Origin: Diphasiastrum complanatum
Lineage: Eukaryota; Streptophyta; Lycopodiopsida; Lycopodiales; Lycopodiaceae
Assembly: GCA_029204225.1 (NCBI GenBank)
Contig: CM055107.1
Coordinates: forward strand, 30,839,410-30,903,409
Direction: 5' to 3'
Length of the DNA: 64,000 nucleotides
Part shown: piece by piece, positions 35,974 through 46,900 of the stretch
Layout: the number at the start of each line of letters is the position of its first letter
Position numbering within the stretch: the stretch's first letter is position 1
Translations under genes and position numbers: made by a program
The notes under the pieces: generated by a model
Seen by the model: only the letters and a program-made list of their open reading frames with translations
Told to the model about the DNA's origin: nothing
Database searches by the model: none

Positions 35974-36560
35974 TGTGAAAATTCACACGTGGGAATGCCC
36001 TAATGTGTGAAATTGATCTCCTAAGCTTGGCTCATGCACTATAGATCACCTATTAATTGAAATCCAAGATCAATGACAAGATCTAAGACAAAAGGACCAT
36101 TCTACATGCATTTATTCATTAACCAAAGGTGTTTCACACATGTGGAAGCCTTTATGAAATAAACTAAGTCCCAACAAGCTCCTCTCCTCGGGTAGAGAGA
36201 GAAAATACAACTTTTGGGCTCATCTAGAGAGAGAAGGCAATACAAGCAAAATTGGCAAATCTCCAAATTGACTCAAAAAACTCATAGATCTCTCATACAT
36301 TAATGAAGGGAATGAAAGTACATATAGAAACTCATGGAGATCCATTCTTGATTCTTATTGGACCTCTTAAACATAGCCTCTCTAATCCTATTGAATGTGT
36401 GATGCAACATCCCTCACTTTTGATTAGACCCTTCTAACACATCTCTCTATTATGATTGGACCCTTTGACTTTTGCCATCACAGAGGGTGCATCACTCATC
36501 AAACCTAAACTTGACATGTGTGAGCAACCTAACTGGCTTGAGTTACATCACAATTGAATT
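35974..36560 (-). repeat. 3' LTR of a minus-strand element
   Basis: Read on the minus strand it starts near 36560 (TGTGATGTAACTC), just past an RT-end block, and ends GAATTTTCACA at 35974. The segment 35974-36335 is the reverse complement of 42340-42690 with modest divergence. It contains the AGAGAGAGAA box pair and CACACATGTGG/CACACGTGGG variants. Confidence 0.7.
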
Positions 36561-36760
36561 TTTTATCCATGATGGATCTAATCTTGATATCAAATGAAAT
36601 CTTGATTTTTTTGAGACTAAACACTTGCTCAAGAATGTAAGTGTCCTCTTTGGATGCTTCACTTAATCTCAAGAGAAGTTTACAATTTGCCTCAAAAGAC
36701 GACAAGCTATCAGGTAAAACAGGAAATATTACATGCAAGCCGAGCATTGGAGGATCCAAA
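36561..36760 (-). pseudogene. Diverged Copia RT-end fragment
   Basis: The minus frame has SFEANCKLLLRLSEASKEDT, YILEQVFSLKK and FDIKIRSIMDKK, the same block as at 28.7, 29.4, 30.8 and 14.6 kb. Its nucleotide sequence is clearly alignable with 28685-28830. Only this 3' end of the element survives. Confidence 0.65.
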
Positions 36761-38280
36761 GCTCAAAGAATATTATCAAATTATTCTGGCAAACAATCCA
36801 AGATTCAATACTCGGTTTGGAAAGAGATTATAGTTGTAACTCAAAATTTTGAAGAAGAAGGTTCTATTTGTATACACAAAGTAGAAGTTTGAAAAAAATT
36901 AGACAACATGGTAAAATACTTGAGAAAAGATAAATTTTCAAATACTGATGTACAAATGATCTAGAAAACAACCAATGAATTTGTGGATGTAGTTCAAAAG
37001 ACATGGAGTTTAGATCATATAACTCATTATATGGTAAGATTTTGATGTTACACTAGTATAAATATGTGCAATTAATTTAGATACTTTTGGTACTGATTTG
37101 TATCATGTTTTAATGACATGCAGCACATATTATGACATCATTCAACATTTTTTGCAAGAAATAGTGGAAGTCTTAGCATATGGTCATCGCAAGGAATGAA
37201 AAAATCTCATTGGCAAGCAAGAGCGACATTTCATAAAAGTACACAACATGGTGGAACTAGCACAAAGAATAGCTATATACTGCAACTTTTCCAATGGTTT
37301 TACAGAAGAATCCAAATTTGTCATGATACAAAATCGACGAAGTATAAAAATTTTCAGAAAGCATGCAAATTCATACAAGCCAATAGGCAATAGACATACA
37401 GAAAAATTTTGTATATTAGATAAATTTTTCTACAAAGTTCGGTTATCCAATATCTACTCTGCTTTCGACACTTTCTCTAATGAAAGTTGCAATTTAGAAT
37501 CGTGCAACAATTTCCTTCTCTCGTAAGGTCCAAGAGCTCATAGTTTTCATGCTTACTCAGATCATAGGCTACATACAATGCAAAATGAGATGATCTGAGC
37601 ATGGAATTTACTGAACCATATCCTAAAATCTTAAGTGCAATATTTTTCTTAACAAAAATTATTCTATGCACCCTATTAAAATTATGTCCTCCAAGAAAAT
37701 GAGAAAGTGTCTTGATTGTCATAATCATTGTATCACCATGTTGATGAAACTTTGAATGGGCAACACTAATCTCATTATTTTTGAAGAACTTCAGATAATG
37801 CCCCAGTGCATGATCTCTTGAAAATTCTCCAGCAGAGGATCTCTGCCCATCTCGACGAATTGAAAAATCATCAAAAAAGATTGTTTTCTGAAATGAAGAA
37901 AATGCAACGTAAGCTCCAGTATAAAATCTGACATTACGGACCTACTAGTAGAAGATAAGATACAAAACTTATGCATTCAGCTTTGTCTTTCTCGATTACT
38001 GCCTCTCCAAATGAAAAAGGTGGCTACAAAATGGTGTCACATGCCCTTACATAAACATTCCTAGTTAGGATTGGAAACAAATTTTGTTGACATTTTATAG
38101 TTCGAACACCTTCGATTTGTTGAACCCGACTATTGGATGTTCCCGTGTATTTCTGAAGACTGTGTAAAAACAGGAGCAAAACTATAGAATTGGATAGATA
38201 AATAGATGTAGACTAAAGCTCGATTATTCACATAAATCCAACAATTTTGGGTTGAGACAATCAATTGTGCCAATTATCTT
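36761..38280. other. Intergenic, nothing recognised
   Basis: AT-rich. Several 60-90-codon frames occur on both strands (for example 37248-37526 plus), none with family features. Confidence 0.35.
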
Positions 38281-38289
38281 TGAATAGGT

Positions 38290-39381
38290 AACCAAGTGCT
38301 CCTCTTGATGGTAAGTCATATTTTAGGTTCTTTATGGTAAGATAATGTCAAATATCTCAACATTGTTAGATGCTTATTTTATGCTCATTTTCCTTTGAAA
38401 GATAAATTAAAGAAGGATCCTACCTCCAAGAAGCACATTTTTGCTAGATATAGTGACAAAAGTAAAGCATGTAGAGTTTAATTGGATCCACAAATTGAAT
38501 CATAATCACGATGGTAGCATCACAAATTGAATCATAATCACGATGGTAGCATCAACAAGTACAAGACAAGGTTGGTGGCAAAGTGCCATGCTCAAAGGTA
38601 TGGCATTGATTACAAGTAGATATTTTCTCATGTAGCAAAGATGGTACCACTTTGGATTTTTATCTCCATTTCAACTATATGTGACTGGAATATGTTTCAA
38701 ATAGATGTAACTAATGCTTTCTTAAATGGTTACTTGGATGATGATAGTTATATAGAGCAACCCAAAGACAACACAGGATGTGGTATGGAAGGTCTTGTTT
38801 GTTTCTTGAAGAAAAGCTTGTATGGCTGCAAACAAGCTCCAAAAACTTGGAACTCTAGAAACTCACACTCTTTTGTGTGGTATTGGATTCATTTCATTAT
38901 CAGTGAGCATGATCACTCTCTTTACTTTAGGTTTGAAGGAGCTCACATCACTTCGTTCCTACCTTATGTGGATGACATTGTTTTCACAAAAAATAGTGAT
39001 GTAGAAATTTTCAAAATCAAGATTGCACTCAATCAAGAGTTTGAAATGAAAGATCTTATTTTGGTACATTATATACTTGGGATAGAGTTCTATAGGGACT
39101 ATAATTAGACCTTCATATGCCAAGAAAGATATTGCAACTCTATCCTCAAGAAATTTAACATGAAAGGTTGCAAGCCAGCTGCAACTCCATTGCAAGCTAA
39201 TTGTAAGCTAACTATAAGAGATGGTGAAGCATCATTTGAGGACACTAATCTCTATTTAAATAAAATTGAAAGTTGCATTCAATTAACCATGTCAAGACCT
39301 AATCTAAGTTTTTGTGTTGGTAAACTTTGTGAATTCATGCAAAGTCCAAGTGTTAGAGACATCGACATCTTGCCAAGTAGA

Positions 39382-39384
<3 letters not shown>
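38290..39384 (+). pseudogene. Copia integrase-end and reverse transcriptase fragment
   Basis: The integrase end is readable as APLDGKSYF, KKDPTSKKHIFARYSDKSK and RV. The RT begins WIHKLNHNHDGSINKYK, with TRLVAKCHAQRYGIDYK next. The open frame 38641-39108 holds FQIDVTNAFLNG, SLYGCKQAPKTW and the catalytic YVDDIVFTKNS. After a stop the frame continues with RYCNSILKKFNMKGCKP and TMSRPNLSF. A perfect 32-bp tandem duplication (38489-38520 and 38521-38552) breaks the frame at the RT start. RNase H is missing because the sequence runs into a GA tract at 39385. Confidence 0.88.
38489..38552. repeat. Perfect 32-bp tandem duplication
   Basis: Two identical adjacent 32-bp units. Since 32 is not a multiple of three, this shifts the Copia RT frame. 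Confidence 0.95.
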
Positions 39385-39439
<55 letters not shown>

Positions 39440-39703
39440 GGCTGTTGTAGAGAAAAACTGAATTAGGAATTTTTATTGGGCCACTTGTGCCCTAAACCTT
39501 CATTGACGGGCAGGTAGTTGAATGGGCAACTTCTAGAATCTGAGACCTAAAAAGTTCTAGAGAGACGAAAACTCTAGCGATGGATCGAGCGAGAGAGAAA
39601 GAAAGCGAACCTAGAGAGAGGAGTATTGATGGTTGATCAAGAGAGAGAGAGAGAGAGCGCGCGAGGAGCTGTAGCAGGATTTGGAGAGAGCAAGTGAGTA
39701 GCA

Positions 39704-39762
<59 letters not shown>

Positions 39763-39871
39763 GAATGGGAGAGAGTGGTGAGAGAGCATAGAGAGATAAA
39801 TTTTTTGTTATGTTTTATATGGTTAGGTTTTTCTTAGGGTTGGAGAGAGTAAAATAGCCATATAATGAAGT

Positions 39872-39946
<75 letters not shown>

Positions 39947-40053
39947 GGAGAGAGTGGTGAGAGAGCATAGAGAGATAAATTTTCTGTTATGTTTTATATG
40001 GTTAGGTTTTTCTTAGGGTTGGAGAGAGTAAAATAGCCATATAGTGAGGTGTT

Positions 40054-40134
<81 letters not shown>
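39385..40134. repeat. GA-microsatellite array with a ~180-bp higher-order unit
   Basis: Pure GA tracts lie at 39385-39434, about 39703-39758, 39875-39943 and 40055-40134. The last three are separated by two nearly identical ~110-115-bp spacers (39759-39874 and 39944-40054) that differ by a few bases and share ATAGAGAGATAAATTTT and ATATGGTTAGGTTTTTC. So GA tract plus spacer repeats as a compound satellite. The DNA from 39560 to 39700 is a purine-rich lead-in with GCGCGC interruption. Confidence 0.93.
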
Positions 40135-40137
<3 letters not shown>

Positions 40138-40930
40138 CACATAGTCCCTCTTAACAAGTCAAGACCAAACCCTTTGAACCCTTCAATTTATAGCACAACA
40201 AGTTCAAATGCTATATAAAGTCTTACAGTATAGAGTACCAAAAAGTGAATCAAGTTTTAGGACACTCAATTGTTACCTACCACCATCCCACAAAACAAAA
40301 CTGCACAAGTTAGTTAAATGAGGAAGACAGGTGTCATAGCTGAGCATCAGTTGTCATCCATGTCCGAAACAAGATTCACTACTTTATCAGCTTGATTGCA
40401 ATAACAAATAATTCATCCAATTTTCACAATCATGCACTTCATAAATAGCAATACATTTTTCCTTAAATCGAAACCGTATCAAGGCAGATGCCATATTGAT
40501 CAGTACAAGAGCAAAAAAAGTATTCAGTTCACAAAACAGTATTAACACGTAAGAAGCTATCTAGCAATGCACAAGTAAAAAGAGACGTGACTTTTACCAC
40601 AGTGTCGGCTACTAGGGCAGATGTAAGAGATTTCAATAAGTTTAGTCATATTTTGGTAAAACATCAATATGACGCCAAAACTCATTTTAGACTTAGAGAT
40701 AAACCTTTTGAAGTTATATTAGTTTAAAATACATTCAATAAACACTTTCTGAAAGTGTGGGAAAGTTGGTAGTCGAGTTTGAGAGAGATTCAAATTTGAA
40801 CTTTGGGTACATTGAATCTAGACCCAAAAATAGTAGGGTTTACATTTTGGAGGGAAAGCCACATGGCCAAATAGAGTTTGGACACTCTATAAAAGGGTGT
40901 AACTCGTGGAGAGACACATCTTCTCTCTCC
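40135..40930. other. Intergenic, nothing recognised
   Basis: A TATAAAAGGG word at 40890 lies upstream of pyrimidine-rich DNA, but no plus-strand gene follows. Possibly part of a gypsy LTR. Confidence 0.35.
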
Positions 40931-40936
40931 TCTCTC

Positions 40937-41400
40937 TCATTTCATCATTAGACATGGTTCTCTTTGGGTTCTACTATCCATTGGTGCACTATCTTGATGA
41001 GGGGCTATATGGATTAGGAAATAGCCACTGAAACTGTCTAGGATGTTGAAAGCTTCAGCTCCTGCCATTTCCTCAAGGATTTGTGTAATTAAGGGTAAGG
41101 GAAAAAAGTCTTTTTTCGTAACCGCGTTAAGATTCTTTAGATCGACACAGATGCAAAGCTTGCCGTTTTTCTTGGGTACTATCACAATGGGTGATACCCA
41201 ATCAGTATGTTGGACTTCATAGATGAATCCAACATCTAGCAATTTCTTAATTTTTTCATCGATCCGCTTGCAATAAACAGGATTGCTTCAATATGGCTTA
41301 GTCCGAATAGGCTTAGCGTTCTCCTCTAAAGGATTCATATGGACCGCTATTTCAGGCGGGACCCCTTTCATCTTGGTATAGAAATCCAATAACTCACAAA
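40937..41400 (-). pseudogene. Ty3/gypsy reverse transcriptase N-terminal fragment
   Basis: The minus frame reads PVYCKRIDEKIKKLLDVGFI, YEVQHTDWVSPIVIVPKKNG, CVDLKNLNAVTKKDFFPLP and FNILDSFSGYF. This is the gypsy RT fingers/palm order, and the first catalytic Asp (LDSFSGY) is present. Upstream, with a stop, an RTKPY-like lead-in is visible to about 41400. It ends before the YxDD motif. Confidence 0.88.
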
Positions 41401-41439
41401 ATCCATGAAATCACCAAATCAATTAGCTTCAAAATGAGG

Positions 41440-42291
41440 AGTACGATGATACTAAAAATTTTACACTTGTCCACACTCTAATTGGCACATGTTTAGCCTC
41501 TTACTCTATTTTGGCTCAATAGTGGCATTACAAGTGGAAATGCATAATTTGCCATCTATGCCAAATTTATTCCTATCAACATCCTACACCTAGATGCTTG
41601 ATGTAAAAAACATAAGACCCCTATATCTAACATAGATAATCTTTTTCAATTCTTCACACTCCTCCTAAAAAATTATCTATGAAGATTTGAGCATTGATCT
41701 TGATATAACTCCGAGATTAGATCTATGCTTGATGAAAGCACTTTTGCTCAAAGGCTTGGTGAGTAGATCGGCAATACAAGAGGACGAGTTGACATGCTCC
41801 AAATAGATTTCTCCTCCAATAAGCTTTTCTCTCACAAAATGGTGTGCCACTTCTATGTGCTTGCTTTTTGCATGAAATATGAGATTATTGGCAAGAGCTT
41901 GGGCCGAGATGTTATCACACTTGATCATTGGTAGATCATCCTCCTTGATGCACTTTAGCTCCATTAATAACCTCTTGATCCAAAGCACTTCTTTGGTAGT
42001 TGTAGTGAGTGCTTTGTACTCGGCCTCACATGAAGAGAGAGATATAGTATCTTGCTTTTTGGAAAGCCAAGATATTAGATTGCCTCCAAAAAAGATAGTG
42101 TATGCACTAATAGACTTTCGATCCATCTTGTCACTTGCAAAGTTCGAATCCGAGTAGCCAATAATGGATAGATCTTCACTTTTATAGAGTAGACCATAAT
42201 CACAAGATGAAGATACATATCTTAGAATCCTCTTGGCCATCTTCCAATGATGGATCTTAGGATCTTGCATAAATTGACTCAATTTGTGCAC
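41440..42291 (-). pseudogene. Copia RNase H with polypurine tract and LTR start
   Basis: The frame 42291-41677 is an uninterrupted RT-tail/RNase H: LSQFMQDPKIHHWKMAKRIL, GYSDSNFASDKMDRKSIS, ISWLSKKQDTISLSSCEAEY, IKCDNISAQALA and LLTKPLSKSAF. A purine run TTAGGAGGAG and an LTR start TGTGAAGAATTG (41658) follow. The LTR is cut near 41440 by the gypsy fragment. The 3' end of this pol is intact, but upstream RT is missing beyond 42300. Confidence 0.9.
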
Positions 42292-42339
42292 ACAAAAATT
42301 AAGATGGACTAGTCAAGCTAGAATGCTTAATCTTGATGA

Positions 42340-42690
42340 TATACACTTTTGCTCATCTTATGATTCATTAATGTATGAGAGATCCATGAATTTTTTGAGT
42401 CAATTTGAAGATTTGCCAATTTTTCTTCTATTGTTTTCTCTCTCTAGATGAGCCCAAAAGTGGTATTTTCTCTCTCTACCCGAGGAGAGGAGCTTGTTGG
42501 GACTTAGTTTATTTCATGAAGTCTTCCACACGTGTGAAACACCTTTTGATAATGAATGAATGCATGTAGAATGGTCTTTTTGCCTTAGATCTTGTCATTG
42601 ATCTTGGATTTCAATCAATAGGTGATCTATAGTGCATGAGCCAAGCTTAGGAGATCAATTCCACAAATTAGGGCATTCCCACATGTGTGA
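42340..42690 (+). repeat. LTR fragment, inverted copy of 35974-36335
   Basis: The plus-strand order is ATTAATGTATGAGAG, the two CTCTCTCT(A/C) boxes, CACACGTGTG (42537-42546) and an end at GAATTTTCACA near 42690. It pairs base for base with the LTR at 36 kb in reverse orientation. No PBS follows. Confidence 0.7.
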
Positions 42691-42716
42691 ATTTTCACAT
42701 ATTTGGGTAAAAAGCC

Positions 42717-43545
42717 ACCACAAAAGCATTTGATTTAGCTCAAGTATTTGTTGAGCGTCTGTTTAGGCTTTACGGATTATCAAGTGACATTGTAAACGAT
42801 CATGATTTAAGGTTCACCGATCACTTTTGGTCGATAGTGTTTGCTAAACTAGAGACAACATTGAGCTTGAGTTTTTTTTATTATTCCAAGTCGGATGGCC
42901 AGACCACCGTTTATGTTTATGTATGGTTTTGAGCCTAGATCACCCATTGCGGTAGAGACTCGTATGATCAAATTTCCAAAAGTAGTCGATTTCCTACACG
43001 ATATGCAAGAAATGCTACAAATAGCACGTGAGAATGTCCAAAGTGCCCAGGATAGGGACCGACATTATGCTAGAAAAGATCACCTCGAGACTTTCAAGTG
43101 GGGGATTGGGTGTATTTACAAATCCTGAAGGAATCTAGTGTAATGCGTATCGACAAGCATTACAATTGTCCACTACATGTACGGGACCGTAACGAATCTT
43201 GCAAAAGATTGGATCATGGGCTACCAAGTGTACCTCCCGAAAAGAGCGCAAGTGCACCCGATTGTTCACGTAAATTGACTCAAGAAGAGTCTACGTGAAG
43301 GAGAACATCTTGGTTCTGGAGACCAATTGGACTTGTTGAATGAATCATCGGGTGAGATTTTACTTTAACCCGAAAATATCTTGGATACAAGAACTAAACG
43401 ATTGAGGAGAGCATTTGGTTCGATGGAAAGGTCGCACAGACGATGATGATTCCGGGGAATAGGAAGGTTGTTTGAAAAGGAATTTCCCTAGCTCTAAGTT
43501 TTGAATAAGGGGGTCAGAACTTGAGTAAGGGGAGAAGAATGTCAT
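42717..43545 (+). pseudogene. Ty3/gypsy integrase end with chromodomain (chromovirus) fragment
   Basis: In shifting frames: an integrase-core end (FVERLFRLYGLSSDIVNDHD, then SKSDGQT), PPFMFMYGFEPRSPI, a basic spacer, then PENILDTRTKRLRR with a partial chromodomain ending in the MERSHRR area. This is the C-terminal end of a chromovirus pol. Near 43500-43545 are GAATAAGGGGG and AAGGGGAGAAG purine runs that may be its polypurine tract. Several frameshifts are present. Confidence 0.85.
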
Positions 43546-43639
43546 GTCAACGACTGATCTCGAAAATGTGTTCTTTTCAAAAAGTCTGTTTAATTTTTAA
43601 CTTTTTGAATCAAGCAATAACTGCTGAATCCAATTTTTT

Positions 43640-43968
43640 TCCCACATCCTTAAAATTGAGGAAGCTGTGTGTCTCCATAGCAATGATTTTGCATCTGACA
43701 ATCTTCAGATGATGTTGGTGGCCATTGTGGCACTCATCACAGACTCAAGAACTCGAAATCAGCAGGTCTCCCAGGGGTTGTGCTGATGAGCCTTCACTGC
43801 ATTCTCCTACTCCGCCTCATCCTCCACATTATGCAGTTCAAAGCTCAAGTCAGGCATATACCTAGCCTCCTGCATTGAGCCTACCAATCTATCCAATTTG
43901 GCCGAATGTTCTTGCTTTGGGGATGAGTTGCATCACCTACAATGAAGGCACGCACATGATTGTCAACT
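43640..43968 (-). pseudogene. Decayed DYW deaminase-like domain beyond the PPR stop
   Basis: Directly downstream of the PPR stop, other minus-strand frames read as a DYW domain: WIEVDNHVRAFIVGDATHPQ, then KLDRLVGSMQEARYMPD, LSFELHNVEDEAE, and near 43741-43640 CDECHNGHQHHLKIVRCKII and FLNFKDVG. At least three frame changes and stops interrupt it, and the central zinc-binding HxE stretch is missing. The break lies in the PG-x-SW junction: the sequence reads PGLD-stop, and a two-base loss there would explain the shift. So the ancestral protein was DYW class. Confidence 0.85.
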
Positions 43969-46900
43969 TCAATCCAGTCCAGGAACTTTGTTCACACCTA
44001 CATTCGTCATTTCTTTTCTAATCTTTGCTACCTCATCTAACCTGCCGACTGCTGCATACATTTGTGATAGGAGCACATAAGCTGCAGCATTTTTGGGTTC
44101 AAACTTCACAACACAATGAAAGGCACGTCTTCCTATTTCCACATGACCATGGTTTCTAGCAGCACCAAGCAAAGTCCTCCAAACGACAGCATCAGGCTGG
44201 ATTGGCATTCTGTTCACGAAGTCCTCAGCTTCAGCCAGGTACCCTGCACGGCCCAGAAGATCAACCATACAGGCATAGTGATCCATGGTTGGTATGACAG
44301 CATGATCTTTACACATGGCGTCAAAGAGTTGACGACCTTCATCTACTAAGCCACAATGGCTGCATGCAGAGAGAACACTAATGTATGTGACCTCATTAGG
44401 CTTCTTGCCTTCCCTTTGCATCTGCTCCAAAAGTGCCAGAACCTCCTTGCCAAGCCCTTGCTGTGCACATCCTGCAATCATCGCATTCCATGACACCACA
44501 TCTCGTTCATGCATGTTGTTGAACACCTGACATGCATGCTCTATGCTCCCACATTTGGCATACATGTCGACAAGGGCACTACTCACAATCACATCCAACT
44601 CAAGGCCATTTTTTATGATGTGGGTATGGAGCTGCTTGCCCTGTTCCAGGGCTGCAACGCTAGCACATGCTTTTAGAAGAATAACGTATGTGACATTGTC
44701 TGGCTGCACACCTTCTTCTTTCATTTTCTTATACAGAGCAAGGGCTTCCTTGCCAAGCCCATTCTGTACATATCCTGCAATCATTGCACTCCATGATACC
44801 ACGTCTCGTTCACTCATTTGGTTGAACATCCGACGTGCATGCTCTATACACCCGCATTTTGCATACATGTCAACAAGAGTGTTCCCTAAAACCACATCTG
44901 GCTGAAAGCCACTTTTGGTGATGTCAGAATGGAGCTGCTTGCCCTGTTCGAGGGCTCCAATGCTAGCACATACTTTTAGGAGAATAACGTACGTGACACT
45001 GTTTGGCTGCATGCCTTCATGTTTCATTTGCTCATACAGCGCAAGGGCCTCCTTGTCAAGCCCATTCTGTGCATATCCTGAAATCATCGCACTCCATGAA
45101 ACCACATCTCGTTCTCTCATTTTGTTGAATACTTGACATGCATACTCTATGCACATGCATTTTGCATACATGTCAATAAGGGTGTTCCCTACAGTCACAT
45201 CTGACTCAAAGCCACTTCTGATGATATCGGAATGGAGCTGCTTGCCCTGTTCCAAGGCTGCGATGCTGGCACATGCTTTTAGGAGAATAACATATGTGAC
45301 ATTGTCTGGCAGCATACCTTCCTCTTTCATTTGCTCATATAGGGCAAGGGCCTCCTTGTCAAGCTCATTCTGTGCATAACCTGCAATCATCGCATTCCAT
45401 GACACCACATCTCGTTCATTCGTGTTGTTGAACAATTCGCGTGCGTCTTCCATGCGTCCACATTTTACATATCCGGCGATCATCGAGTTCCATGATACCA
45501 TATCCCGTTCACTCATTTTGTTGAACACCTGACATGCATGCTCTATGCACCCGCATTTTGCATACATGTCAATAAGGATGTTCCCCACAAACATATCTGA
45601 TTCAAATCCACTTCTGATAATGTCCGAATGGAGCCGCTTGCCCTGTTCCAGGCCTGCAATGCTGGCACATGCTTTTAGGAGAATAACATATGTGACATTG
45701 TTTGGCTGCACACCTTCCTGTTTCATTTTCTCATACAGAGTAAGGGCCTCCTTGGCAAGCCCAATTTGTGCATATCCTGCAATCATTGCACTCCATGAGA
45801 TCACATCTCGTTCACTCATTTTGTTGAATGCCTGACGTGCGTGCTCTATGCAACCACATTTTGCATACATGTCCACAAGGATGTTTCCTATAACCAAATC
45901 TGACTCAAAACCACTTTTAATGATGTCAGAGTGTAGCTGTTTGCCCTGTTCCAGAGCCGCAATCCTGGCACAGGCTTTTAGGACAGCAACGAATGCAACC
46001 TTGTCCGGGGCTATGCCTGTCTGTTGCATTTGCTGAAAAAGATTTATAGCCTCCTTACCTTGTCCGTGATCCGCATATGCCGATATGATAGCAGTCCATG
46101 AAAACACATTGTGTTCAGGCATTGTGTTGAATACTTTGCGTGCATCCAACACATCCCCGCACTTGGCGTACATGTCAACCAGGGTGTTTGCTAAAAAAAT
46201 ATCTGAATCAAGTCCACTTTGAACCAAAAGGGCATGAACTCGCTTACCCTCTGCCAGGGCTTTCCTTCTAGCAAACCCCTTCAAGAGGCCAACATAGGCT
46301 TTGACTGGAACTCGAGTATTTTGCTGGACCATAAGCTCCAACACATGCAGTGCCTCTGTCAATCGTCCCTCCTGACAGAGTTTACTCACATTATCACAGT
46401 TGCAAAAGGAATCAGGCACACTGCATATTTAAAAGAAATATGAGAAAATGTCAACTTTTGTAAGGCCAGCAACAAAGAAAACATGCTGTACTTTCAGCCC
46501 TAAGACTCGCTGAGCTCCACAGTCCACATGTGGATTAGATTCATACCGTGATCTCAATCCACCTCCAGATTGTTGTTGAAACAAGGCCACAGTGGCCATC
46601 TTTGCTTTAACCCAGGGAGGGTTCAGCCCACCTTCAATCCATAAGCCCTCATGTGTACTCTTATGTTTAAAGTCAGGGTACTTTGGACTTTTCTACATAC
46701 GAGTACACAAATCAGGGAAAATACTACAGTAACCAATCAGCCTGACATACAATATGACCATAAAAAATGACTTTCAATGGGCACAAATCAAAATTGACAT
46801 GTCAAAGCAACTGAAGCCTGACACATGTCCAAAAGCATCACCACATCCTCAGTTTTTAAGTCGTTTTCAAGGGGCGTTGAGATGGGATAGCCACAACCTT

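Noticed and set aside
36529-36892. Plus-strand 83-codon frame at 36641-36892 as a gene
   Set aside because: It overlaps and mirrors the minus-strand RT-end remnant and has no independent support.
39385-40134. CRISPR-like repeat-spacer array
   Set aside because: The spacers are near-identical and the repeats are simple GA tracts; this is a plant satellite.
43969-46419. Start of the PPR protein at 46419
   Set aside because: That codon is GTG next to an AG acceptor. Phase and the paralogue show it is an internal codon, with coding continuing into upstream exons.
44116-46443. Plus-strand frames of 60-120 codons opposite the PPR exon
   Set aside because: They are antisense shadows of the repeated PPR modules, and their sequences repeat with the same period.
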